DNA of 64,000 nucleotides from Pseudoflavonifractor sp902362925 (GTDB taxonomy: Bacteria; Bacillota; Clostridia; Oscillospirales; Oscillospiraceae). The DNA is taken from NCBI GenBank assembly GCA_902362925.1, contig CABIYL010000006.1; one strand, written 5' to 3'. The translations under genes were made by a program, and so were the position numbers. A model generated the notes under the pieces. The model did no database searches. It had not been told where the DNA came from and saw only the letters and a list, made by a program, of their open reading frames with translations. Positions 8,174-14,768 of the stretch are shown piece by piece. Every line of letters starts with the position of its first letter. The first letter of the stretch is position 1.

Positions 8174-9079
8174 TTACAGGTGGATGAGGTGGGCGATGTT
8201 GCGGTAGAAGACCTTGTCCTTGGTATCGGGCTCACCGGCGAAGGCGTCGTCGATGACCTGGATGCAGTACTTCTCATGGACGAAGGGGCAGTCGGTACCG
8301 TAGAGCACCCGGTCGGTGCCCATGATGTTGACGGCCTCACGGGCGGCGGCAGCGTGGCAGAAGGAGGTGTCGGCAAAGACATAGTCCAGGTTTCCGCAGC
8401 CCTCCATCAGGTCCTTTGCGAAGGCGGCGCAGTGAGCGGCGATGAGGGGCTGTCCGGGCAGCATCTTGGCGAAGGCGCAGAAGTCGGACATAGCGCCGTA
8501 TGCCTGAACCTGATTATGGATCATATCGGGGTGATAGTAAATACCCTCGCCCACATGGACCACAACGGGCAGGTCGTGCTCGCCGAACAGCTTGGCGGCG
8601 GCCAGCATACGCTCATCGGTGGCGCGGACGCACTGGAGCACGGGGTGGAGCTTGAGGCCTCTGGCGCCGTGGCCGATGTCCTTTTTCAGCTTGTCCAGCA
8701 TGTCGTTGAGGGGGAGCGTCATGTCGGCAGCGGTGAAGGGGATGATGCGGGGCTCGATTTTGGAGGCGGCCAGGTACTCCTCGAAGGAGGTGTTGGGCAG
8801 GCAGGGAAGAAGGATGATGCCTGCCATGTCGCTCTCGTCCAGCTCCTTGGTGAGCTGCTCGATGCCGAACTCCCAGCAGCGGTACTGGCCGCCGTCAATC
8901 ACATGGTCCAGGTCATTGGGGTCGCCGGTAAAGAGGGGAGTGGTAAAGCCGGACTTCTCCAGCACCTCGAAATGGTCGGGGTAGTCGCCCTTTTTCACAT
9001 TGTTCCGGAAGCAGCTGTTGAGGTTGTAGTGAAAAATATCGCCGAGGTGGGCATGGGAATCGATAATTCTTCTGGGCAT
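8174..9079 (-). CDS. Amidohydrolase-2 family metal-dependent hydrolase (copy 2)
   Basis: A 301-aa paralogue of the next gene: MPRRIIDSHAHLGDIFHYN, then GQYRCWEFGIEQLTKELDES, GARGLKLHPVLQ, VVVHVGEGIYY, IAAHCAAFAKDL and VLYGTDCPFVHE. The HxH, Lys-x-His, two His strands and terminal Asp of the family are present, so it should be active. In-frame codons extend upstream to 9157, but AAGGAGG sits 8 nt before ATG at 9079, which fixes the start. A tandem pair of related but clearly diverged hydrolases implies two steps or two substrates of one pathway. The reaction itself is unknown. Confidence 0.82.
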   Translation of the reverse strand: MPRRIIDSHAHLGDIFHYNLNSCFRNNVKKGDYPDHFEVLEKSGFTTPLFTGDPNDLDHVIDGGQYRCWEFGIEQLTKELDESDMAGIILLPCLPNTSFEEYLAASKIEPRIIPFTAADMTLPLNDMLDKLKKDIGHGARGLKLHPVLQCVRATDERMLAAAKLFGEHDLPVVVHVGEGIYYHPDMIHNQVQAYGAMSDFCAFAKMLPGQPLIAAHCAAFAKDLMEGCGNLDYVFADTSFCHAAAAREAVNIMGTDRVLYGTDCPFVHEKYCIQVIDDAFAGEPDTKDKVFYRNIAHLIHL

Positions 9080-9176
9080 GTGGTGTTCCTCCTTTTCTAA
9101 TGGCTCAATCGAGCGGGGTCTGACGGTATTGAGATGCCCCGTATCAGGAGACGACAAAATTTTAACAAAGCGCCGG

Positions 9177-9201
9177 AAAAAAGAAGCCGCGGTACAGCGG
9201 C
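9177..9201 (-). terminator. Terminator after the NTF2-like gene
   Basis: On the minus strand GCCGC/GCGGC with a 6-nt loop is followed by TTCTTTTTT. A second hairpin (CCCGGCGGGG with CCCCGTCCGGG) lies just upstream. These separate the NTF2-like gene from the amidohydrolase pair. Confidence 0.65.
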
Positions 9202-9256
9202 CCGGACGGGGAAACCCCGCCGGGCACAGCTGCCGGCAGCTTGGGGAGGGAAAGGC

Positions 9257-9631
9257 TTAGAGGGTGGTGAAGAGCTTGGAGATGATATACCACTGGCCCT
9301 CGACCTTGATCAGATGGAAGAAGTCCACCAGGGTGCCCTCACCGCGGAAGCCGGTCTCGGACACGATGACGGAGGCCACATTACCCTCGATGCGGATGGA
9401 CTCGATCTCGGCCTGATAAGGGTCGTTGTTGGAGGCCATGGAGGGGGAACCGGCGATGTCGGCGATGAAGCCGGAGGGATCGGCCAGCAGGCAGTCGGGG
9501 CCCAGGTAGCCGTTCATCACGGCCTTCTCGTGGAACACGCCCTTCAGCTTCTCGATGTCAGCCTGGTAGGTGCCGTTCATATAGTTCTCAATGACGGCTT
9601 TGACAGCTTTGGTCTCAGCATGGTTATTCAT
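9257..9631 (-). CDS. NTF2-like protein, putative lumazine-binding type
   Basis: The 124-aa single-domain protein has the cone-shaped NTF2/SnoaL-like pattern. A helical N-terminus (VKAVIENYMNGTYQADIEKL) is followed by FHEKAVMNGYLG, IESIRIEGNVASVIVSETGF and the closing strand VEGQWYIISKLFTTL. This pattern fits the Lumazine_bd_2 branch of the NTF2 superfamily; members bind or transform small ligands. No signal peptide is visible. GAGGAGG lies upstream of ATG at 9631. It is divergent from the MFS carrier and co-oriented with the two amidohydrolases, so a role in the same small-molecule pathway is likely but unproven. Confidence 0.7.
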   Translation of the reverse strand: MNNHAETKAVKAVIENYMNGTYQADIEKLKGVFHEKAVMNGYLGPDCLLADPSGFIADIAGSPSMASNNDPYQAEIESIRIEGNVASVIVSETGFRGEGTLVDFFHLIKVEGQWYIISKLFTTL

Positions 9632-9914
9632 AGGTAAAAGACCTCCTCATGATTTTCGCAGTAGTGCTGCGGTTGTCCCTACCTTATCATGGGCAGGGGA
9701 AAAAGAATTGTAAAAAACGGCGCTGGGCAGCGCGGGAGAATAGGCGTCTTGTTAAAGGAACGACAAACTTCCGAATTATACAATAAGGCCGCTCACCACA
9801 GATGATATTATGGGCAAAAAAGAAATGGAGCGTGATGAAAAGAAGGCTGAATGCAGACATTTCCGGCGGCCCAACCCAAACAAGCAACTGTGAGATGAGA
9901 AAGGGATGGAAACT
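9632..9914. other. Divergent intergenic region between NTF2-like gene and MFS carrier
   Basis: It holds the ribosome binding sites of both flanking genes. AT-rich tracts near 9710 (TTTACA on the minus strand) and 9770-9785 (AATTATACAATAAGG on the plus strand) could contain promoter elements. I see no clear -35/-10 pair with normal spacing, no RNA gene and no repeat. Confidence 0.4.
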
Positions 9915-11117
9915 ATGAATCAAACCAAAGGTAGTAAAGGCATGCTGAAATTCGCAATCCTGGCAGTGGCACTGGTGTGCCAGATCAACACCATCGCCTC
10001 GGTTATGATGGCGGATATCGCGGCGGCATTCCCCGGTGCGTCCGATGTGGCGGTGCAGTACGTCATGCAGTCCGGCATGATCGGCGGCTTTGTCGTGGCA
10101 CTTCTGATGAGCGTTCTCTCTACCCGCTTCCGCAAGAAACCCATGATCCTCATCGGCCTGGTGGCCATTCTGGTGGGCGGTCTGCTCCCCATCGCGGTGC
10201 ACAGCTCCATTCTGATCCTGGACGTGTGCGGCTTCATCGTGGGCGCCGGTCAGGGCTTCCTGACCCCGCTGCTGGGCGCTCTGATTCTGGAGAACTTCGA
10301 AGGCAAAGAGCGTGAGCAGATGCTGGGCCTCAACACCACCTTCGGCACCGGCGGCGCCACTGTGCTGCTGCTCATTGCCGGCCCCGTCTGCAAGACCGGC
10401 TGGGTCAACGTGTACTTTATCTACTTCGTGGTTATCCCCGTTCTGATCATCGCGCTGCTCTGCCTGGCCATGGACAACAAGCCCCAGGCCACCACTCAGG
10501 CTGGCGGCGACAAGGCCGGCGTGCCTGTGAAGGGCTGGATTCAGTGCATCCTGGCCGTGCTGATGATGATCGCCTATGCATCCTTCCCCCTGAACCTCTC
10601 CCTGTATGTGGTGCGTGACGCCGCCATCGGCGATGCCTCCTCCGTGGGTATCGGCATGAGCCTGGTCACGGTGGTGGCCGCTCTGGTTGGCCTGATTCTG
10701 CCTCAGATTATCAAGGTCAGCAAGCTGTACATCAGCTCTGTGGGCGCTGTTTTCGGCCTGGCCGCCACGCTGCTGGTTATCTTCTCCACCAATATGGTCA
10801 TGATTTATATCGCCGCCATTCTGGACGGTATCTTCTTCGGCATTGTCATGGCCGGTGCGGGCTATATTATCGGCCGTATCTGCACCCCCGCCCAGTATGG
10901 TCCCACCTTCTCCATTTCCATGAGCTTCATCTCCCTGGGCACTATCTTCAGCCCCATCATCATCAACGCCATCACCACCCTGTGGGGCGGCGATGTGGGA
11001 CTGTCCACCAACGCGTTCTATACGGCGGCCGGCATCTTTGCCGTTGTGATTGTGCTGCAGATTATCTGGGGCACCTACCTGACCAAGACCCTCCCGCCTG
11101 AGAAAACCGAGTCCTAA
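9915..11117 (+). CDS. Major facilitator superfamily transporter
   Basis: The 400-aa protein has about 12 hydrophobic helices in two halves. After TM2 there is an R-F-R-K-K loop (STRFRKKPMILIG), the usual MFS loop 2-3 signature position, and a central hydrophilic linker near residue 190 (MDNKPQATTQAGGDKAGVPV). It should move a small solute by proton or other cation coupling. An ATG at 9906 is also possible, but it directly abuts the purine-rich AAAGGG, so ATG at 9915 is preferred. It is divergent from the NTF2-like and amidohydrolase genes and closed by a terminator. Their pathway product or substrate may be its cargo. Specificity cannot be read. Confidence 0.85.
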   Translation: MNQTKGSKGMLKFAILAVALVCQINTIASVMMADIAAAFPGASDVAVQYVMQSGMIGGFVVALLMSVLSTRFRKKPMILIGLVAILVGGLLPIAVHSSILILDVCGFIVGAGQGFLTPLLGALILENFEGKEREQMLGLNTTFGTGGATVLLLIAGPVCKTGWVNVYFIYFVVIPVLIIALLCLAMDNKPQATTQAGGDKAGVPVKGWIQCILAVLMMIAYASFPLNLSLYVVRDAAIGDASSVGIGMSLVTVVAALVGLILPQIIKVSKLYISSVGAVFGLAATLLVIFSTNMVMIYIAAILDGIFFGIVMAGAGYIIGRICTPAQYGPTFSISMSFISLGTIFSPIIINAITTLWGGDVGLSTNAFYTAAGIFAVVIVLQIIWGTYLTKTLPPEKTES

Positions 11118-11127
11118 ATCACAAGGC

Positions 11128-11173
11128 AAAAAGCAGGGCGGCAGACTCTTTCAGTCTGCCGCCCTGCTTTTGT
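11128..11173 (+). terminator. Terminator after the MFS gene
   Basis: AAAAGCAGGGCGGCAGACT pairs with AGTCTGCCGCCCTGCTTTT over a 5-nt loop and is followed by a T-rich stretch. Confidence 0.92.
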
Positions 11174-11176
11174 TTT

Positions 11177-11467
11177 CCACAAAAATAAGAAAAAAGTAAA
11201 AATCAGATATATCAATTTTCTACAATAAAGTTGTATTATTCGAATTGCGTTTGAGAAATATCAAACAAATCTGCCCATCTATATTTTTCGTGTATGGGAT
11301 AACGAATGAGCATATCCAAATTATATTATACTTTATTTGTATGTTATGGTATTATACTTTTCGTTCTTTTGCATATCCAGATAAACTACAGAAGCTGTTC
11401 TATTGTGAGAAACGTTCATATAAAGAATTTTTCCTGCTGCAAGACCCCCGCTTTTTTTGCGCTCATT
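11177..11467 (+). other. AT-rich leader/intergenic region before the cytosine permease
   Basis: About 290 nt of strikingly AT-rich DNA in a GC-rich neighbourhood, with no credible gene on either strand. Several TATAAT-like words (for example TTATATTATACTTT near 11320 and GTATTATACTTTTC near 11350) suggest one or more promoters for the permease, but I cannot fix a single -35/-10 pair. No known riboswitch consensus is recognised. Confidence 0.45.
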
Positions 11468-11489
11468 GCGGCCACCCGGCCGCTTTTTT
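11468..11489 (+). terminator. Terminator-like hairpin in the permease leader (possible attenuator)
   Basis: GCGGCC/GGCCGC with an ACCC loop followed by TTTTTT, ending 37 nt before the permease start codon. No gene precedes it on this strand after the MFS terminator, so it can only act on the permease leader transcript. Confidence 0.65.
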
Positions 11490-11526
11490 CAGGGCGACCT
11501 GAAACCAAAGAAGAGGAGATGTTGTT

Positions 11527-12825
11527 ATGAGCGAACAGCCGAAAACCAAAGCACCAGAAAACAGCAGCGAAATGGAATACGTCTATGACGCAGTGCCGCA
11601 GAGTGCGCGCAAAAGCGTCGGCAGTATTCTGGTCATTCTGACCGGTTATACCATTTCTCTGTCCAACTTCGTCACCGGCGCCACCGTGGGCTACAAGATG
11701 CCCTTCAAGGATGCCGTGCTGGCCTGCGCCGTCGGCAACCTGATGCTGATCCTGGTGGCCACCCTGCTGGGTATCATCGCGTACAAGACCGGCCTGTCCA
11801 CCTCCGTGCTGGCCAGAAAGTCCCTGGGTGCCCGCAGCTCCGCCATTCTCTCCCTGCTGCTGGCCGTGTCCGCCGTGAACTGGATTGCAGTCAACGCCGA
11901 TACCTTCTCCAAGCTGATTGCCTCCACCTTTACCTGGTGGCCCATCCCCGTTGGCATTACCTCCATCATCGTAGTTGCCCTGTGGGCCCAGTCCGCTATC
12001 CGCGGCGTAAAGGGCCTTGAGATTGTCAGCTGGCTGGGCGTGCCCTGTGCCATTATCCTGACCATTGCCTGCGCCATCGCCATCGGCAAGATTGCCGGCT
12101 ATGACACCGTGTTCCACTTTGTCCCCGAGGAGGCCAACACCATTTCCTTCGCCGCCGGCTCCACCTCCTTCGTGGGCGCCTGGATCTTCGGCTGCATCGT
12201 CTCTCCCGACGTGTGCCGCTACGCCAAGAAGGGCTCTCACGTGGCCATCGGCGCCCCCATCGCCGTGGCTATCGGCCTGTTCGGCCTTGAGGTCATCGGC
12301 ATCATGACCGCTCAGGCCACCAACAAGAGCGACTTCGTCACCGCCACCGCTGCCCTGGGTCTGGGCGTACTGGTGTTCATCTGCGCCATCTTCTGCGTGT
12401 GGACCACTCAGGACAACAACATCTACAGCGCCGGTCTGGCCCTTCAGAACGTGATGAAGGACACCAAGCTGGAGGGCAAGGTGAAGCACGCCGTGCTGGC
12501 CGTCATCGTGGCCACTGCCGCCGCCATCTTCGCCGCTGTGGGCGCCACCAAGTTCCTGCTGCCCGTGGTGCAGACCCTGTCCGTGCTGCTGCCTCCCATC
12601 CCCGGCCTGATCATCGCCGAGGCCTTCTTTGTCAAGCGCAGCAAGGAGAAGAAGAACATCAACTGGGTGGCCATTATCACCTGGATCGTGGGTACCGTGG
12701 TGGGCGAGGTGGCCCTGAAGCTCAACTTCTTCATCCCCGCCATCCTCAGCATGGTCGTGACCTTCGTGCTGTACATCATCATGAGCAAGGCTCTGGACAA
12801 CGTTCTGAACAAGGACGTCATGTAA
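11527..12825 (+). CDS. codB: NCS1-family cytosine/purine permease
   Basis: The 432-aa integral membrane protein with about 12 helices belongs to the nucleobase:cation symporter-1 family, CodB branch. A soluble N-terminus with DAVPQSARKS is followed by TM1 (LVILTGYTISLSNFVTGATVG) and the NWIAVNADTFSKL helix. Then come SWLGVPCAIIL, SFVGAWIFGCIVSPDVCRYA and CVWTTQDNNIYSAGLALQNV, all typical of cytosine permeases. It imports cytosine or a related base or hydantoin. The start is ATG at 11527 after GAGGAG. No deaminase is adjacent; the nearby amidohydrolases are not CodA-like, so the true cargo may differ. A leader terminator suggests attenuation. Confidence 0.82.
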   Translation: MSEQPKTKAPENSSEMEYVYDAVPQSARKSVGSILVILTGYTISLSNFVTGATVGYKMPFKDAVLACAVGNLMLILVATLLGIIAYKTGLSTSVLARKSLGARSSAILSLLLAVSAVNWIAVNADTFSKLIASTFTWWPIPVGITSIIVVALWAQSAIRGVKGLEIVSWLGVPCAIILTIACAIAIGKIAGYDTVFHFVPEEANTISFAAGSTSFVGAWIFGCIVSPDVCRYAKKGSHVAIGAPIAVAIGLFGLEVIGIMTAQATNKSDFVTATAALGLGVLVFICAIFCVWTTQDNNIYSAGLALQNVMKDTKLEGKVKHAVLAVIVATAAAIFAAVGATKFLLPVVQTLSVLLPPIPGLIIAEAFFVKRSKEKKNINWVAIITWIVGTVVGEVALKLNFFIPAILSMVVTFVLYIIMSKALDNVLNKDVM

Positions 12826-12842
12826 TTCCGGAACAGAAACAG

Positions 12843-12886
12843 AACACCCCGGATGCTCCGCAATGGAGTGTCCGGGGTGTTTTTTG
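12843..12886. terminator. Terminator between permease and NTPase genes
   Basis: AACACCCCGGA...TCCGGGGTGTTTTTT hairpin with an inner CTCC/GGAG stem. It follows the permease stop and faces the convergent NTPase gene. Confidence 0.9.
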
Positions 12887-12887
12887 T

Positions 12888-13427
12888 TTACAGTGGCTGA
12901 GAGCCGGTACTCAGCTGTGCGGCGAGGAAAGCGGACAGCGTCTCCAGCAGGGCGGGGTCAGGGTCGCGGGGTGGATAGAAGCATCTGGCTCTGGGATGAC
13001 TGCGCACAGCGGAGAGAAAGGGGGTGTCCAGGTCCCGTGCCCAGGCCAGGACGGGGGTGTCGCCGTCCAGCGCGTTTAGCACTGCCTGACAAAAGCGGGG
13101 AGAGCGGCTCTCCATGGGTCCCAGCTCATCCAGCAGGAGCAGGCCGTCGGGACCGGCGTGCTCAATCAGACCGGCGCAGCGGTCAAAGGCCTCCGGGATA
13201 GCAGTTGCCTGCCGGTCCTTGCACCAGCCCAGCAGAATGGGTTCACAGGCCTCTGCGGACCGTCCAACGGGGTAGAGGCGGATGGGAGCGCGGCCTGTCG
13301 CATCGGCGGCCTCTTTTGGCGTGCGGTAGCCCCAAATGGGGAAGGAGGAGGGCAAGGTAGCCAAAAGCGACTCAATCCAAAATGAGCGGCCTTTTCCGCT
13401 GGGACCCACAAGAAGGGTGTGAAGCAT
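12888..13427 (-). CDS. THEP1-type nucleoside-triphosphatase-like protein
   Basis: The 179-aa P-loop protein starts MLHTLLVGPSGKGRS, a Walker A-like loop in which the usual GK[ST] ending reads GRS. A Walker B region LLLLDELGPMES lies near residue 100, closely matching the DEIGPME of the NTPase_1/THEP1 family. Known THEP1 members hydrolyse NTPs in vitro; cellular roles are unclear. Length agrees with the family. It converges on the permease gene and is co-directional with the CDF transporter gene upstream, 33 nt away. The changed Walker A lysine makes catalysis uncertain. Confidence 0.65.
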   Translation of the reverse strand: MLHTLLVGPSGKGRSFWIESLLATLPSSFPIWGYRTPKEAADATGRAPIRLYPVGRSAEACEPILLGWCKDRQATAIPEAFDRCAGLIEHAGPDGLLLLDELGPMESRSPRFCQAVLNALDGDTPVLAWARDLDTPFLSAVRSHPRARCFYPPRDPDPALLETLSAFLAAQLSTGSQPL

Positions 13428-13460
13428 GGCGTTTTCCTCCCGTTCAGAATGGTAGTGACT

Positions 13461-14354
13461 TCAGCCCACCGGATGGACCTCCAGCGGATTGACGTGGACC
13501 ATGCAGTGCTTGACCTTGGGGAACTGCTCCTCAATGGCGTCGTGGACCATGGTGGCCGACTCGTGGGCCTGGGAGAGGGGAGTGCTGCCGTCGGCGGCGA
13601 TGTCGATTTCCACATAAATCCGGTCGCCAAACAGGCGGGTCTGGAGCCGGTCCACGCCAAGCACGCCGTCCTGGGCCAGAACCACTTCCCGCATCTGGGC
13701 TTCTACCTCGTCAGAACAGGCGGTGTCCAGCATTTTGGAGATGGCGTCCCGGAAGATATCAAAGGCGGCCTTGAGGATGAAGAGGCAGATCACCACGCTG
13801 GCCACCGGGTCCAGTACGGGCAGGCCCAGACGGGCGCCCAGGATGCCGATAAAGCTGCCCACGGAGGACAGGGCGTCGGAGCGGTGGTGCCAGGCGTCGG
13901 CCATCAGGGCGGAGGAGTCAATCTTCTTTGCGGCCGCCCGGGTGTACCAGTACATGGCCTCCTTGGACACGATGGAGATAACAGCGGCAATCAGGGCCAG
14001 ACGGCCGGGGACCACCAGCGCGGTGCTGTCACCCAGGATGTTCTGAATACCTGCCCAGCCGATGCCCAGGCCGGTAAAGGCCAGCAGCACCGAGAGAATC
14101 AGGGCCGCCACGCACTCAAAGCGCTCGTGCCCGAAGGGGTGTTCTTTGTCCGACTCCTTGCCCGACAGCTTTACGCCCACGATGACAACGAATGTGCTCA
14201 GCACATCGGAGGCTGAGTGGATGGCGTCTGACACCATGGCACCCGAGTGGGCGGCGACTCCGGCCATCAGCTTGAAGACGGTCAGGAGGAAATTGCCCAG
14301 GATTGTGACGAACGAGACTTGCATGGCTAAGTTTTCATTTGCTTTCTTGTCCAT
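13461..14354 (-). CDS. Cation diffusion facilitator (CDF) metal efflux transporter
   Basis: The 297-aa protein has six predicted helices and a cytosolic C-terminal domain. Metal-site motifs are visible: SDAIHSASD in TM2 and DAWHHRSDALSS in TM5, the paired HxxxD/DxxxD sites of Zn/Fe/Mn-type CDF proteins. HPFGHERFE lies in loop 2-3, and the C-terminal domain ends KVKHCMVHVNPLEVH. It exports divalent metal by proton antiport. CGGAGG precedes ATG at 14354. A consensus promoter about 240 nt upstream gives it an unusually long leader, which may mean metal-dependent control. The metal is not predictable with certainty. Confidence 0.9.
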   Translation of the reverse strand: MDKKANENLAMQVSFVTILGNFLLTVFKLMAGVAAHSGAMVSDAIHSASDVLSTFVVIVGVKLSGKESDKEHPFGHERFECVAALILSVLLAFTGLGIGWAGIQNILGDSTALVVPGRLALIAAVISIVSKEAMYWYTRAAAKKIDSSALMADAWHHRSDALSSVGSFIGILGARLGLPVLDPVASVVICLFILKAAFDIFRDAISKMLDTACSDEVEAQMREVVLAQDGVLGVDRLQTRLFGDRIYVEIDIAADGSTPLSQAHESATMVHDAIEEQFPKVKHCMVHVNPLEVHPVG

Positions 14355-14595
14355 AGATTGACCTCCGGATGAATAGTGTGCTTTGTCACCTGCCCGAAAC
14401 CATCAGCCATGTATGTCCAAGGTATAAAAAAATACACCCATGGAACATACAACTGTCCCACAGATGTACAGGAGATCATCTGCTGCCGCAACTGCGGCCC
14501 GGCTCCATGGATTCCGGAGGAATCCGTGGCCTGCTCAGTTTGTACTGTAGTTGCCCCCGGTAGGGGGTAGAGTGCAGTGCAAAGTGAATGTTCGC
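14355..14595 (-). other. Long leader of the CDF transporter gene
   Basis: About 235 nt between promoter and start codon. Inverted repeats include CCCCC-TACC-GGGGG (near 14560), GGATTCC/GGAATCC (near 14515) and GGTGTAT/ATACC around a T7 tract (near 14430). No yybP-ykoY or czcD-type riboswitch consensus is recognised. No tRNA or terminator is evident. Confidence 0.4.
14409..14570 (+). CDS. Possible small zinc-ribbon-like protein (doubtful)
   Basis: A 53-codon open frame opposite the CDF leader, with an optional GTG start at 14376 giving 64 aa. It contains IICCRNCGPAPWIP and SVACSVCTVV, a CxxC...CxxC arrangement like a zinc ribbon. Third codon positions are mostly G/C in the middle part, as in real genes nearby. 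Against it: there is no convincing ribosome binding site or promoter, and the region is also the transcribed leader of the CDF gene. Function unknown; it could be chance coding in a structured leader. Confidence 0.25.
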   Translation: MYVQGIKKYTHGTYNCPTDVQEIICCRNCGPAPWIPEESVACSVCTVVAPGRG

Positions 14596-14624
14596 ATTGT
14601 AGCATATGCGGCGGCCTGTGTCAA
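14596..14624 (-). promoter_or_regulatory. Consensus promoter for the CDF gene
   Basis: Minus strand TTGACA (14619-14624), 17-nt spacer, TACAAT (14596-14601). Confidence 0.75.
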
Positions 14625-14659
14625 GGTGCTGGGGAAAAGGAAGCGCGTCATCCGCTCCG

Positions 14660-14688
14660 TTGACGGGCTTTTCCCCTTGGGATATAAT
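14660..14688 (+). promoter_or_regulatory. Promoter of the UvrD-like helicase gene
   Basis: TTGACG (14660-14665), 17-nt spacer, TATAAT (14683-14688), about 75 nt ahead of the helicase start. Confidence 0.75.
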
Positions 14689-14768
14689 AATGCGTATTGC
14701 GTCAGAGAAAGAAACTAAGCGTACCACCGTGTTCGTGAGGCAGAGTGCGCTGGATATTGGAGTAAGTA

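Noticed and set aside
11177..11526. Purine riboswitch before the cytosine permease
   Set aside because: No pair of seven-base loops or the expected conserved core (ATATGG...TTTCTACC...) is present in the leader.
12888..13427. Tracing a rightward gene across 12863-13385
   Set aside because: Frames on that strand are Arg/Pro/Gly-rich with no family resemblance, and the minus-strand NTPase has clear motifs; these are shadows.
14545..14590. MerR-type operator (CCCCC-TACC-GGGGG) before the CDF gene
   Set aside because: The dyad lies downstream of a better consensus promoter and is not placed between a -35 and -10 at 19-20 bp; left as a leader hairpin.
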